Numbered from the stretch's first letter, positions 25,201 through 34,329 are shown. The stretch is DNA of 64,000 nucleotides from Nocardioidaceae bacterium UBA4001 (GCA_002384855.1 DGBP01000060.1:12747-76746); one strand, 5' to 3'. Numbers and translations: made by a program. The notes: a model not told the origin generated them from the letters alone.

Positions 25201-25239
25201 CAGCGGGGGCTACCGCAACAGTTGCGGTAGCCCCCGCTG
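25201..25239 (+). terminator. hairpin terminator after the Asp-rich protein gene
   Basis: Arms CAGCGGGGGCTACCGC (25201-25216) and GCGGTAGCCCCCGCTG (25224-25239) are perfectly complementary, and AAC/GTT extend the stem around a single A. No T-run follows. Confidence 0.8.
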
Positions 25240-25342
25240 AGCGAAGAAGGGCAGGGTCCCCTGGCCCCGTCACCCTCGAGCAGCGTGCTCGATTAGCCTG
25301 CGGAAACGCCGTCTCACGGGGGAACGGGCCTACAGGTGCACC

Positions 25343-25370
25343 CAGTGTGGGTTCGCCACCGGGGGTACTT
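25343..25370. repeat. degenerate copy of the tRNA-TAA 3' end (att-like)
   Basis: CAGTGTGGGTTCG (25343-25355) then CCACCGGGGGTACTT matches the T-arm and acceptor 3' side of the tRNA at 23757-23787, with four bases (AGTC) lost and two changes. With the intact tRNA it brackets 23786-25342. Such repeats form when an element integrates into a tRNA gene. Confidence 0.7.
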
Positions 25371-25441
25371 CACACAGACATCTCGACACGAGTCGGGGGG
25401 ATTAGGACGCCGGACCTTGGGCATGGTCCCGCGTTGACCCT

Positions 25442-26116
25442 GTGACCCGAGCGGAGAGAGGTGCGTCTGTCCACGTGTGGGACTTCATCATCCAGCGGCA
25501 GGAGCAGATCACCTTTGCGGCCTATCAGCACGTGAGCCTGGTGGTGCAGGCCGTCGTCGTCGCCACGGTCCTGGCCGTCGCCCTGGCGGTCCTCGTCACC
25601 CGGGTCCGGTGGCTCGAACCGGTCGCCAGCGCGGTCAGCGCCATGGGTCTGACCATCCCGTCCTTCGCCCTGCTCGGCCTGCTCGTCCCGCTCGTCGGCA
25701 TCGGCGTGGCCTCCTCGTTCGTCGCGGTCACCTTCTACGCCGTGCTGCCCATCCTGCGCAACGCCGTGGTGGGGCTGCAGGGCGTGGACAAGACCCTGGT
25801 GGAGTCCGCCGAGGGCATGGGCATGAGCACTGTGAGCACCCTCATGCGCGTGCGGCTCCCGCTCGCCTGGCCGGTGATCCTGGCTGGTGTCCGGGTCTCC
25901 ACGCAGATGTCCATGGGCATCGCGGCCATCGCCGCCTACGTGCTCGGCCCGGGACTCGGCTTCCTGATCTTCACCGGGCTCGCCCAGATCGGCGGTGCCA
26001 ACGCGTTGAACTCCGCGCTCGTCGGGACCATCGGCGTGGTCCTCCTCGCGCTGCTCCTCGACGCCCTCCTGCTCCTGCTCGGCCGACTGACCATCTCGAA
26101 GGGGATCCGTGCCTGA
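25442..26116 (+). CDS. OpuC/ProW-type ABC transporter permease
   Basis: A 224-residue inner-membrane permease of a compatible-solute (glycine betaine/carnitine/choline) importer, with five to six hydrophobic spans. The coupling motif EAA loop is ESAEGMGMSTVSTLMRVRLPLAWPVILAG, and FYAVLPILRNAVVGLQGVD is typical of OpuCB/ProW. GTG at 25442 is used; GTG at 25475, closer to GGAGAGAGG, is an alternative. First gene of a four-gene operon with overlapping or near-adjacent ends. Confidence 0.88.
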   Translation: MTRAERGASVHVWDFIIQRQEQITFAAYQHVSLVVQAVVVATVLAVALAVLVTRVRWLEPVASAVSAMGLTIPSFALLGLLVPLVGIGVASSFVAVTFYAVLPILRNAVVGLQGVDKTLVESAEGMGMSTVSTLMRVRLPLAWPVILAGVRVSTQMSMGIAAIAAYVLGPGLGFLIFTGLAQIGGANALNSALVGTIGVVLLALLLDALLLLLGRLTISKGIRA

Positions 26117-27347
26117 CATGACCGCCACCTCACCGAACACCAGCGCGTCGGCGAACGGCGACGTGAGCGGCGTCGACATCGAGATGGTCGACGTCGTCAA
26201 GACCTACCCGGGCATGCGGAAGCCGGCCGTCGACAAGCTCAGCCTGCATATCCCGGCCGGCGAGATCGTGATGTTCATCGGTCCCTCCGGGTGTGGCAAG
26301 ACCACGTCGCTGAAGATGCTCAACCGGCTGATCGAGCCGACCTCGGGCACGATCAAGATCGGCGGCGAGGACATCCGCGGCAAGGACGTCGACCAGCTGC
26401 GTCGTCATGTCGGCTACGTCATCCAGGGCGGCAGCCTCTTCCCGCACATGACAGTGGCCCAGAACATCGGGATCGTCCCCGGCCTGCTCGGGTGGGACAG
26501 GTCCCGCACCGCCGAGCGGGTCGACGAGCTGCTGGAGCTGGTCAGCCTGGACCCGCGCCGCTACCGCGACCGCTACCCGCGAGAGCTCTCGGGCGGTCAG
26601 CAGCAGCGCGTCGGCGTGGCCCGGGGTCTGGCCGCCGACCCTCCGGTCATCCTCATGGACGAGCCGTTCGGCGCCGTCGACCCGATCACGCGTCAGCGCC
26701 TCCAGGACGAGCTGCTCAGCATCCAGGAGGAGCTGAGGAAGACCATCGTGTGCGTGACCCACGACATCGACGAGGCGATCAAGCTCGGCGACCGGATCCT
26801 GATCCTGCAGGAGGGCGCCCAGGTCGCGCAGTACGACACCCCCGAGGCGGTCCTGGCCGCCCCGGCGAACGAGTTCGTCGAGGACTTCGTCGGAGCCGGC
26901 TCGACACTCAAGCAGCTCTCCCTCGCCCGCATCGACGACCTCGAGCTCGCCCACCCCACCACCGCGAAGGTGGGGGAGGACTGCGCGGAGGTCCGGCGAC
27001 GTGCCGAGGCCAACGGAGACAAGTCCGTCGTCGTCCTCGACGAGCGCAACCGGCCGGTGGACTGGCCCTGGCTGCGTGAGCTCGTCGGCCGGGACCGCAT
27101 CCCCGGCGACGTTGACGAGACGCTGATGACGCTGGACCGCCGGGCCACCCTCAACGACGCGCTCGACACCATGCTGACCTCGCGGCACGGCGCCGCGGTG
27201 GTGACCGGCCGCCGCGACGAGTACCTCGGCGTGGTCAACTTCAACGCCGTCACCGACCACATCCAGGCGACCGAGCAACAGCTGTCCGAGCAACAGCTGT
27301 CCGAGCGACCCGCCGGCGAGGCCCCCGAGGACGGGAGCGCCGGATGA
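26109..27347 (+). CDS. OpuC-type ABC transporter ATP-binding protein with CBS domain
   Basis: A 412-residue ATPase subunit. Walker A GPSGCGKTT (near 58), Q-loop VIQGGSLFPHMT, signature LSGGQQQRVG, Walker B VILMDEPFGAVD, H-loop CVTHDIDEA. The C-terminal part (about 260-390) carries CBS-type segments (DRRATLNDALDTMLTSRHGAAVV), which in OpuA-type systems sense ionic strength. GTG 26109 overlaps the upstream permease; ATG 26118 is an alternative. Near the end, EQQLS is repeated because of a 15-nt tandem duplication at 27273-27302. Confidence 0.92.
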   Translation: MPDMTATSPNTSASANGDVSGVDIEMVDVVKTYPGMRKPAVDKLSLHIPAGEIVMFIGPSGCGKTTSLKMLNRLIEPTSGTIKIGGEDIRGKDVDQLRRHVGYVIQGGSLFPHMTVAQNIGIVPGLLGWDRSRTAERVDELLELVSLDPRRYRDRYPRELSGGQQQRVGVARGLAADPPVILMDEPFGAVDPITRQRLQDELLSIQEELRKTIVCVTHDIDEAIKLGDRILILQEGAQVAQYDTPEAVLAAPANEFVEDFVGAGSTLKQLSLARIDDLELAHPTTAKVGEDCAEVRRRAEANGDKSVVVLDERNRPVDWPWLRELVGRDRIPGDVDETLMTLDRRATLNDALDTMLTSRHGAAVVTGRRDEYLGVVNFNAVTDHIQATEQQLSEQQLSERPAGEAPEDGSAG

Positions 27348-28144
27348 GCACCGCCGAGGACACCAGCGCGGCCGCACCCGACACCGCCCTCGACGAGGCC
27401 GCCGCGAAGCCGGGGAACGCTCGTGAGTCCCGGCTGCTGCTCTTCGTGCTCCCGGGCGTCGTCGCCCTGGTGTTCGGTGCGTGGCTGTGGTGGCGCGCCA
27501 TCGCCGACCTCGACTCGATCGAGGCACGCCAGCTCGAGGCCGGGCTGATCATGAGCCTGATCTGGCAGCACATCAAGGTGACCCTGGTGTCGACGGCCTT
27601 CGTGCTGGCGATCGCCATCCCGCTCGGCATCGCGCTGACCCGGCCGCACTTCCGACGGGCGGCGCCGGTCGCGGTCGGTATCGCCAACGCCGGGCAAGCA
27701 GCGCCGTCGATCGGCCTCATCGTGCTGCTCGCGATCTGGCTCGGTTTCGGCTTCTGGACCGCGGTGGCCGGGCTGACGCTCTACGCGATCCTCCCCGTGC
27801 TGCGCAACACGATCACCGGTCTGCAGGGCGTCGACCAGACCCTCGTGGAGGCAGGTCGGGGGATCGGGATGTCGGGGGCCGGGGTGCTGTTCCGGATCGA
27901 GCTGCCCCTCGCTCTACCCGTCATCATGACCGGCGTGCGCACCGCACTGGTGCTGCTGGTCGGTACGGCGACCCTGGTCACCTTCATCAACGCGGGAGGC
28001 CTCGGCACCCTGATCGTCACCGGCATCACGCTCTTCCGCTACCCCGTCCTGGTCAGCGGGGCCCTCCTGGTCGCCCTGCTGGCCCTGCTCATCGACTGGG
28101 CCGGGCGCGTGCTCGAGCGCGTGGCCCGCCCGAAGGGAATCTGA
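27344..28144 (+). CDS. OpuC-type ABC transporter permease 2
   Basis: A 266-residue second permease, related to the one at 25442. It has a hydrophilic N-terminus (1-30), then about six spans; the motif YAILPVLRNTITGLQGVDQTLVEAGRGIGMSG contains the EAA-like coupling loop. ATG at 27344 overlaps the ATPase stop by 4 nt. The heterodimeric permease pair flanking the ATPase follows the OpuCB/OpuCD pattern. Confidence 0.9.
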   Translation: MSTAEDTSAAAPDTALDEAAAKPGNARESRLLLFVLPGVVALVFGAWLWWRAIADLDSIEARQLEAGLIMSLIWQHIKVTLVSTAFVLAIAIPLGIALTRPHFRRAAPVAVGIANAGQAAPSIGLIVLLAIWLGFGFWTAVAGLTLYAILPVLRNTITGLQGVDQTLVEAGRGIGMSGAGVLFRIELPLALPVIMTGVRTALVLLVGTATLVTFINAGGLGTLIVTGITLFRYPVLVSGALLVALLALLIDWAGRVLERVARPKGI

Positions 28145-28147
28145 CAC

Positions 28148-29131
28148 GTGTCGCGACTGAGGACCCGTGCCACCGCGCTGACCGGCTCCTTGGCGGCCGT
28201 CACCACCCTCGCCGGCTGCGGCCTGGGCACCGCCGGCGGCTTCGTCCCCTCCGGTGAGCTGGCCGGCCCGGTCGCCGACGTCGAGCCGCTGGACGGGGCG
28301 AGCGTCGCGGTCGGGTCGAAGAACTTCTCCGAGCAGCTGCTGCTGGGCAAGATGGCGGTGATCCTGCTGAAGTCTGCCGGCGCGGACGCCACCGACCTCA
28401 CCAACATCCCGGGCAGTGCGAGCGCCCGTCAGGCCCAGCTCGAGGGCCAGGTCGGCATCGCGTGGGAGTACACCGGCACCGCGTGGATCTCCTACCTCGG
28501 CCACGAGCAGGGCATCCCCGACGAGGAGAAGCAGTACGAAGCCGTCCGCGACGAGGACCTCGACAAGAACCACCTCGTGTGGCTCCCGCCGGCGCCGATG
28601 AACAACACCTACGGCTTCGCCACCACCGCGGAGACCGCCGAGAAGCTCGGCGTCGAGAAGCTCTCCGACATCGCCGACCTGCCGGTGGCCGAGCGGACCT
28701 TCTGCGTCGAGTCGGAGTTCGCGAACCGCAACGACGGCCTCGAGCCGATGCTGGAGACCTACGACATCCCGCTGGAGAGCGAGGTGCCGCGGCGCAACCT
28801 GAAGACGCTCGACACCGGGGCGATCTACGCCGCGACCGCCAACGGGGAGTGCAACTTCGGCGAGATCTTCACCACCGACGGCCGGATCAAGGCGCTGGAC
28901 CTGAAGGTGCTCGAGGACGACAGGCGGTTCTTCCCCGCCTACAACGTCTCGGTCGTCGTGCGTGAGGAGCTGATGGACGAGCACCCCCAGATCGAGCAGC
29001 TCTTCGCCCCGGTGGCCGCGGAGCTGACCGACGAGGTGCTCATCGAGCTGAACGCCCAGATCGACGTCGAGGGTCGCGAGCCGGCCGACGTGGCCTTCGA
29101 GTGGCTGCAGGAGAAGGGCTTCGTCGAGTAG
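28148..29131 (+). CDS. OpuC-type substrate-binding lipoprotein
   Basis: A 327-residue lipoprotein: basic start, hydrophobic segment, lipobox LAGC (Cys near 24). The mature part has VAVGSKNFSEQLLLGKM, typical of glycine betaine/choline-binding proteins, then WEYTGTAW and NTYGFATT. It captures the solute outside the membrane and hands it to the two permeases. GTG 3 nt after the preceding gene. It closes the operon; together the set should import osmoprotectants. The exact ligand cannot be read from sequence. Confidence 0.9.
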   Translation: MSRLRTRATALTGSLAAVTTLAGCGLGTAGGFVPSGELAGPVADVEPLDGASVAVGSKNFSEQLLLGKMAVILLKSAGADATDLTNIPGSASARQAQLEGQVGIAWEYTGTAWISYLGHEQGIPDEEKQYEAVRDEDLDKNHLVWLPPAPMNNTYGFATTAETAEKLGVEKLSDIADLPVAERTFCVESEFANRNDGLEPMLETYDIPLESEVPRRNLKTLDTGAIYAATANGECNFGEIFTTDGRIKALDLKVLEDDRRFFPAYNVSVVVREELMDEHPQIEQLFAPVAAELTDEVLIELNAQIDVEGREPADVAFEWLQEKGFVE

Positions 29132-29255
29132 CAACTCGGGAACACCGGGGCGCGGTGGGTCGTTGAACCAGTTGTCATCCGTAGGATGGCCACTGCGGTC
29201 CGAGAGGAGCGCCCAGAGCGGGCCTCCCCGAGGCCTCCAAGGAGGAGACCAAGAG

Positions 29256-30080
29256 ATGCAGAGCAGCAACCCCGTCTTCGCGCGGTCCGAGGGCTTCAAC
29301 GGCCGCCGGGTCAGCCAGAGCGGGGTCACGTACCCCGACTACAACGCGCCCGCCCCGTCGCCGCACGGCTTCGGCGAGCAGCAGGCGCCCGAGCACTACG
29401 CGCCTGCCCGGCCGCAGGCCCCCATGACGATCGACTCGGTCGTCCAGAAGACCGGTATCACGCTGGGCCTGGTCGTCCTGACCGCAGCCCTGACCTGGGT
29501 GTTCCTGCCCGAGCAGCTGCTGGGCATGGCCTGGATGGGTGGTGCGTTCGCCGGCCTCGGCCTTGCGCTGGTGATCTCCTTCAAGAAGGTGATCAGCCCG
29601 GGGCTCGTCCTCGCCTACGCTGCGGTCGAAGGGCTCTTCGTCGGTGCGATGAGCAAGACCTTCGAGTCCATGTGGGACGGCGTGGTCGTCGGCGCCGTCG
29701 TCGGTACCTTCGCCGCCGTGGCGGGCACCCTCGCCGCCTACAAGTTCTTCAACATCCAGGTGTCCCCGAAGTTCCGCAAGTGGGTCGTCGCGGCGATGTT
29801 CGGCTTCGTCGCCGTCGTGCTGCTCGACTTCGTGCTGAGCCTGTTCGGCTCCGCGATCGGCTTCAACGGCTTCGGCCCGCTCGGCCTGATCATGAGCGTG
29901 ATCGGCCTGGGCCTCGGTGTGCTGATGCTGATCCTCGACTTCGACTTCGTCGAGCGCGGCATCGCCGCCCGCCTGCCGGAGCAGGAGTCGTGGCGTGCGG
30001 CCTTCGGCCTGACCGTCACGATCATCTGGATCTACATCGAGATGCTGCGGATCCTCGCGATCCTGCGCGGCCAGGACTGA
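29256..30080 (+). CDS. Bax-inhibitor-1/YccA family membrane protein
   Basis: A 274-residue integral membrane protein. The first 55 residues are soluble and rich in Pro, Tyr and Gln; seven hydrophobic spans follow. PGLVLAYAAVEGLFVGAMSKTFE and the Asp/Glu-containing last helices (LILDFDFVERG, IWIYIEMLRILAILRG) are family marks. Bacterial BI-1 proteins such as BsYetJ act as pH-sensitive calcium leak channels. ATG at 29256 follows GGAGGAG; a longer frame to 29163 is not supported. Promoter -10-like TAGGAT at 29182. Confidence 0.88.
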   Translation: MQSSNPVFARSEGFNGRRVSQSGVTYPDYNAPAPSPHGFGEQQAPEHYAPARPQAPMTIDSVVQKTGITLGLVVLTAALTWVFLPEQLLGMAWMGGAFAGLGLALVISFKKVISPGLVLAYAAVEGLFVGAMSKTFESMWDGVVVGAVVGTFAAVAGTLAAYKFFNIQVSPKFRKWVVAAMFGFVAVVLLDFVLSLFGSAIGFNGFGPLGLIMSVIGLGLGVLMLILDFDFVERGIAARLPEQESWRAAFGLTVTIIWIYIEMLRILAILRGQD

Positions 30081-30102
30081 CTCTCCGGCACACCAGCGTC
30101 GC

Positions 30103-30157
30103 AAGTGGGCAGCTGTCGCAGATCTGAACGATGTGGATCTGCAACAGCTGCCCACTT
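30103..30157. terminator. bidirectional hairpin terminator
   Basis: 22-nt arms (30103-30124 and 30136-30157, beginning AAGTGGGCAGCTGT) pair with one mismatch around an 11-nt loop, between the convergent BI-1 and SGNH hydrolase genes. Confidence 0.8.
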
Positions 30158-30174
30158 CGCGTCGTCGGGCGTCC

Positions 30175-31188
30175 TCAGGTGTCCTCGGCCTCGCCCTCCG
30201 GGGTCTGCGCCTCGGTCTGGGGCAGCCGCCGCCGGTGCCGCAGGAGCACCCAGCGACCGCGGTAGCCGCGGCTGGACCCGCCGACCTCGGTGGCGTCGAT
30301 CTCGGTGCCGGGGGTGCGCGCCGCCTCGACCGCTGCGTAGGAGATGGGCATGACGCCCTCGCCGCGGAACGCCTCGGGCTCGAGGTCCTCGGTGGGTACG
30401 ACGCCCACGGCGGCGAGCACCGAGGGCAGGAGCACCGAGGCCATGCTGGCGTAGCCGGCCGCCGAGGGGTGGAACCGGTCCGAGCCGAACATCTCGGTCG
30501 GGGCAGCGCTGAACTCCGGCCCCAGGACGGAGCCGAGCGACACGGTCCGGCCGCCCGCCTCGACCACGGCGATCGCCTGGCCGGCCGCGAGCCGGCGGCT
30601 CCACGCCCGGGCGACCTGGCGCAGCGGCGGCGCGATCGGCTCGACCGTCCCGAGGTCCGGGCAGGTGCCGACGACGACCTCCACGCCCGCCTCGCGCAGC
30701 CGGCGCACGGCGTGCTCGAGCAGGCGCACCGACTCCGACGGCAGCACCCGGTGCGTGACGTCGTTGGCGCCCACGAGGATCACCGCGACGTGCGGCTGCG
30801 CCGGCAGGGCGAGGTCGACCTGCGCATCGAGGTCCCGGGACCGTGCTCCCACGACGGCGACCGAGCGCAGGGACACCCGGCGGTCGGTCGCGTCGGCGAG
30901 ACCCGAGGCGAGCAGGGCCCCGGGTGTCTGCTCGACCTCCTCGACGCCGTACCCGACAGCGCTGGAGTCGCCGAGCAGGGCAAGCCGCAGGGACGGCCCG
31001 GGCCGGCCCGTGCCGTACCGGCCGGAGGCGTCGGGCGTGGGGTCCTCCCGCGGCGTGCCGATGGTGCGCCGGGCCAGCTTCGCCTCTGCGCTGAGGATCC
31101 CGACGAGCGAGGCGCCGAGCAGCGAGACGCCGCCACCGCCGTAGGCAGCCGCGGCGGCGAGCTTGCGTGCAGCCGCTGCCTTCCCCAC
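30175..31188 (-). CDS. SGNH/GDSL-type hydrolase, exported or membrane-anchored
   Basis: A 337-residue esterase-like protein. An N-terminal Ala-rich hydrophobic segment (10-35) should anchor or export it. Catalytic blocks: GDSSAVG (nucleophile Ser), the Gly of block II, GANDV (block III Asn) and DRFHPS (Asp and His). It matches the M. tuberculosis Rv1075c group, an esterase next to cbs. GTG at 31188 lies 6 nt after a -10-like TAGCAT on the minus strand, so the mRNA is probably leaderless. Divergent from cbs with only 35 nt between starts. Confidence 0.87.
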   Translation of the reverse strand: MGKAAAARKLAAAAAYGGGGVSLLGASLVGILSAEAKLARRTIGTPREDPTPDASGRYGTGRPGPSLRLALLGDSSAVGYGVEEVEQTPGALLASGLADATDRRVSLRSVAVVGARSRDLDAQVDLALPAQPHVAVILVGANDVTHRVLPSESVRLLEHAVRRLREAGVEVVVGTCPDLGTVEPIAPPLRQVARAWSRRLAAGQAIAVVEAGGRTVSLGSVLGPEFSAAPTEMFGSDRFHPSAAGYASMASVLLPSVLAAVGVVPTEDLEPEAFRGEGVMPISYAAVEAARTPGTEIDATEVGGSSRGYRGRWVLLRHRRRLPQTEAQTPEGEAEDT

Positions 31189-31211
31189 GTCGCCATGCTA
31201 ATGAACGGCCC

Positions 31212-31217
31212 TAGACT
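31212..31217 (+). promoter_or_regulatory. -10 box of leaderless cbs mRNA
   Basis: TAGACT ends 6 nt before GTG 31224; no Shine-Dalgarno is present. Confidence 0.6.
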
Positions 31218-31223
31218 GGCCGC

Positions 31224-32612
31224 GTGCACTACGTGAACTCGCTCCTCGACCTGGTCGGCAACACCCCGCTCGTGCGTCTCAACCGGGTCATGGACGACCT
31301 GTCCGGCAAGGCCCCGGTCGTGCTGGCCAAGGTGGAGTACCTCAACCCCGGCGGCTCGGTGAAGGACCGCATCGCGCTGCGGATGATCGAGGCCGCCGAG
31401 GCAGACGGCACCCTGAAGCCGGGCGGCACCCTGGTCGAGCCGACGTCGGGCAACACCGGCGTCGGGCTGGCGATGGTCGCGCAGGCGAAGGGCTACAAGT
31501 GCGTCTTCGTCTGCCCCGACAAGGTCAGCGAGGACAAGCGCAACGTGCTCAAGGCGTACGGCGCCGAGGTGGTCGTCTGCCCCACGGCCGTCGCCCCGGA
31601 GCACCCGGACTCCTACTACAACGTCTCCGACCGGCTGGTCCGCGAGATCGACGGCGCGGTCAAGCTCGACCAGTACTCCAACCCGAACAACCCGCGCTCC
31701 CACTACGAGACGACCGGCCCGGAGATCTGGGAGCAGACCGACGGCCGGGTCACGCACTTCGTGTGCGGCATGGGCACCGGCGGCACGATCAGCGGAGTCG
31801 GGAAGTACCTGAAGGAGCAGAACCCCGACGTCCAGGTCGTCGGCGCCGACCCTGCGGGCTCGGTGTACTCCGGCGGCACGGGCCGGCCCTACCTCGTCGA
31901 GGGGGTCGGCGAGGACTTCTGGCCCGACACCTACGACGCGTCCGTGGCCGACCGGGTGATCGAGGTGTCCGACGCCGACTCGTTCGCGATGACCCGACGG
32001 CTGGCCCGGGAGGACTCCCTCCTGGTCGGTGGCTCCTCGGGGATGGCTGCCTTCGCGGCGATCCAGCTCGCCCACGAGCTCAGCGCTGAGCCGGGCGGCG
32101 AGGACGCCGTGATCGTGGTGCTGCTGCCCGACTCGGGCCGCGGCTACCTCACGAAGGTGTTCAACGACGAGTGGCTCGGCCGCTACGGCTTCCTGCCGCC
32201 CTCGGGCACCCAGACGGTGGGCGAGGTGCTGCGCGGCAAGCACGCGTCCCTGCCGGACCTCGTGCACACGCACCCCAACGAGACGATCGCCGAGGCCGTG
32301 CAGATCCTCCAGGAGTACGGCGTCTCGCAGATGCCCGTCGTGCGGGCGGAGCCGCCGATCGTGGCCGCGGAGGTGGCCGGGTCGGTGTCCGAGCGGGCGC
32401 TGCTGGACCTGCTCTACGCCGGCAAGGCGACGCTGTCGGACCCCGTCGAGCAGCACATGCTGGAGCCGCTGCCCTCGATCGGGTCCAACGAGCCGGTCGA
32501 AGACGCGGTCCGCGCTCTCGAGTCCGCGGACGCGCTGCTGGTGCAGGAGGACGGCAAGCCGATCGGCGTCGTCACGAGACAGGACCTGCTCACCTACATC
32601 GCCCGCCGCTGA
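31224..32612 (+). CDS. cbs: cystathionine beta-synthase
   Basis: A 462-residue PLP enzyme condensing serine and homocysteine to cystathionine. The catalytic Lys is K47 in NPGGSVKDR; TSGNTGVGL (74-82) and GTGGTISG bind PLP; the SSGMA block and LLPDSGRGYLTK follow. The C-terminus (about 340-462) has a pair of CBS domains as in human CBS and Rv1077. GTG at 31224 is probably leaderless. With metB downstream it allows transfer of sulfur between homocysteine and cysteine. It converges on the cobalamin-type binding-protein gene with 1 nt between stop codons. Confidence 0.95.
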   Translation: MHYVNSLLDLVGNTPLVRLNRVMDDLSGKAPVVLAKVEYLNPGGSVKDRIALRMIEAAEADGTLKPGGTLVEPTSGNTGVGLAMVAQAKGYKCVFVCPDKVSEDKRNVLKAYGAEVVVCPTAVAPEHPDSYYNVSDRLVREIDGAVKLDQYSNPNNPRSHYETTGPEIWEQTDGRVTHFVCGMGTGGTISGVGKYLKEQNPDVQVVGADPAGSVYSGGTGRPYLVEGVGEDFWPDTYDASVADRVIEVSDADSFAMTRRLAREDSLLVGGSSGMAAFAAIQLAHELSAEPGGEDAVIVVLLPDSGRGYLTKVFNDEWLGRYGFLPPSGTQTVGEVLRGKHASLPDLVHTHPNETIAEAVQILQEYGVSQMPVVRAEPPIVAAEVAGSVSERALLDLLYAGKATLSDPVEQHMLEPLPSIGSNEPVEDAVRALESADALLVQEDGKPIGVVTRQDLLTYIARR

Positions 32613-32613
32613 C

Positions 32614-33504
32614 TCAGCGCAGCCGGAGCGCCATGTCCTCCCGCGGGGCGGCCACCGCGCCGGGGTGCAGGATCGCGGCCAGTGCCTCGACCCCGTCGAC
32701 CAGCCGCGGCCCCGGCCGGGCGAAGGAGGCGTTCGCGTCGACCGCCCACAGCTGCGCGCCGTCCGGCAGGTGACCCGCCTCGGCCAGCACCTCGGCGAGC
32801 GCGGCGGACCGCGCCAGGTCGAAGCCGCAGGGGGCGGCGACCACGACCTCCGGTCGGGCCGCCCGGACCTGGTCCCAGCCCACGCGGAAGGACTTCTCGC
32901 CGGGCGTCCCCAGCACGTTCCGGCCGCCGGCGAGACCCACCATCTCGGGGACCCAGTGGCCCGGTGCGAAGGCCGGGTCGGTCCACTCCAGCACGAGGGT
33001 GCGCGGCGCGTGACGCCCCGCGACCCGTCGTACGACCTCGCCCAGCCGTGCTCGCAGCGACGCCACCAGCGCCTCGGCCTCCGCCTCGCGGGAGGTGGCC
33101 TTGCCGAGCGTCCCGACCGACGCCAGCACCTCCTCGAGCGTGTGCGGGTCGATGGTCAGCACCTCCGCGGTGCAGCCGAGGTGGGCGAGCGCGTCGTCGA
33201 CCACGGAGACGTCGACCGCGCACACCGCGCACAGGTCCTGGGTCACCACCAGGTCGGCGTCGAGACCGGAGAGCGCGCCCTCGTCGAGGTGGTACAGGTC
33301 CTCGCCCGCCTCCATCGCCCGCGCCACGAACGCGTCGATCTCGGCGGACGCGAGTCCCTCGGGCATGGCGCTGGTCGACACGATCGTCCGGCTCCGCGCC
33401 TCGGCGGGGTGGTCGCACTCGAAGGTGACCCCGACGACGTCGGCCTCGGCACCGAGGTCGAACAGGATCTCGGTCGTGGACGGCAGCAGCGAGACGATGC
33501 GCAT
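32614..33504 (-). CDS. BtuF-like periplasmic-binding-fold protein without signal peptide
   Basis: A 296-residue protein of the cobalamin/Fe3+ binding fold. It starts directly with MRIVSLLPSTTEILFDLG and has VVGVTFECDHPAEA, VTQDLCAVCAV (Cys pair) and LEWTDPAFAPGHWVPEM. No signal peptide or lipobox is visible, so it looks cytosolic, as in a known group of BtuF-like proteins not linked to a transporter. No ABC permease or ATPase is nearby. ATG at 33504 lies 6 nt after CAGACT on the minus strand, consistent with a leaderless mRNA. Ligand uncertain. Confidence 0.75.
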   Translation of the reverse strand: MRIVSLLPSTTEILFDLGAEADVVGVTFECDHPAEARSRTIVSTSAMPEGLASAEIDAFVARAMEAGEDLYHLDEGALSGLDADLVVTQDLCAVCAVDVSVVDDALAHLGCTAEVLTIDPHTLEEVLASVGTLGKATSREAEAEALVASLRARLGEVVRRVAGRHAPRTLVLEWTDPAFAPGHWVPEMVGLAGGRNVLGTPGEKSFRVGWDQVRAARPEVVVAAPCGFDLARSAALAEVLAEAGHLPDGAQLWAVDANASFARPGPRLVDGVEALAAILHPGAVAAPREDMALRLR

Positions 33505-33534
33505 GGGCCGAGTCTGCCAGCCCACGGCGACAAC

Positions 33535-33540
33535 TAGGGT
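33535..33540 (+). promoter_or_regulatory. -10 box of leaderless TauE/SafE gene
   Basis: TAGGGT ends 6 nt before GTG 33547; no Shine-Dalgarno. Confidence 0.55.
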
Positions 33541-33546
33541 TGCCGC

Positions 33547-34329
33547 GTGGACGACCCGTCGCTGTTGACCTTCGTGCTGCTCGCGCTCGCGGGTCTGCTC
33601 GCCGGGTGGATCGACGCGGTCGTCGGTGGCGGCGGGCTGATCCAGCTCCCCGCCCTGCTCGTCGGCCTCCCGGGCGCCTCGCCGGTGCAGGTGCTGGCGA
33701 CCAACAAGATCGCCTCGGTGATGGGTACGTCGGCCAGCTCGCTGACCTACTACCGCCAGGTGGGTCCGGACCCGCGGACGTTCGTGCCGCTGATGCTGCT
33801 CGCCTTCGCCGGCTCGGTCGGGGGCGCAGTCCTGGCCTCACACATCCCCAAGGAGGCCTTCGACCCGATAGTCCTGGTCGCGCTCGTGCTCGTGGGTGCC
33901 TACGTGCTGCTCAAGCCGTCGATCGGTCTGCTGACCAGCCTCCGGTTCTCGGGGCACCGGCACACCCTGGCGGCGATGGCGGCGGGCGCGGTGATCGGCT
34001 TCTACGACGGTGCGCTCGGCCCGGGCACCGGCTCGTTCTTCGTGTTCACGCTCGTAGGGCTGCTCGGCTACAGCTTCCTGGAGGCGTCGGCGAAGGCCCG
34101 GATGGCCAACTGGGCCACGAACGTCGGCGCCCTGGTCGTGTTCATCCCCCAGGGCGCGGTGCTGTGGAAGGTCGGGCTCGTCATGGGCGCCTGCAACCTC
34201 CTCGGCGGCTACCTCGGCGCGAGGACCGCGGTGGCGAAGGGGGCCGGCTTCGTGCGCGCGCTCTTCGTCGTGGTGGTCGGCGCGTTCGTGGTCAAGATCG
34301 GCTCCGACGTCGTCGGCGCGCTCTGGTGA
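33547..34329 (+). CDS. TauE/SafE family sulfite/anion exporter (TSUP)
   Basis: A 260-residue membrane protein with seven to eight hydrophobic spans. GWIDAVVGGGGLIQLPALL at the N-terminus and the second-half repeat GFYDGALGPGTGSFFVFTLV are the paired Gly-rich signatures of TSUP carriers, which export sulfite, sulfoacetate or other organic anions, or hydrophobic acids. GTG at 33547. It overlaps yigZ by 4 nt. In view of the sulfur genes nearby a sulfur anion is plausible, but this is inference. Confidence 0.87.
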   Translation: MDDPSLLTFVLLALAGLLAGWIDAVVGGGGLIQLPALLVGLPGASPVQVLATNKIASVMGTSASSLTYYRQVGPDPRTFVPLMLLAFAGSVGGAVLASHIPKEAFDPIVLVALVLVGAYVLLKPSIGLLTSLRFSGHRHTLAAMAAGAVIGFYDGALGPGTGSFFVFTLVGLLGYSFLEASAKARMANWATNVGALVVFIPQGAVLWKVGLVMGACNLLGGYLGARTAVAKGAGFVRALFVVVVGAFVVKIGSDVVGALW

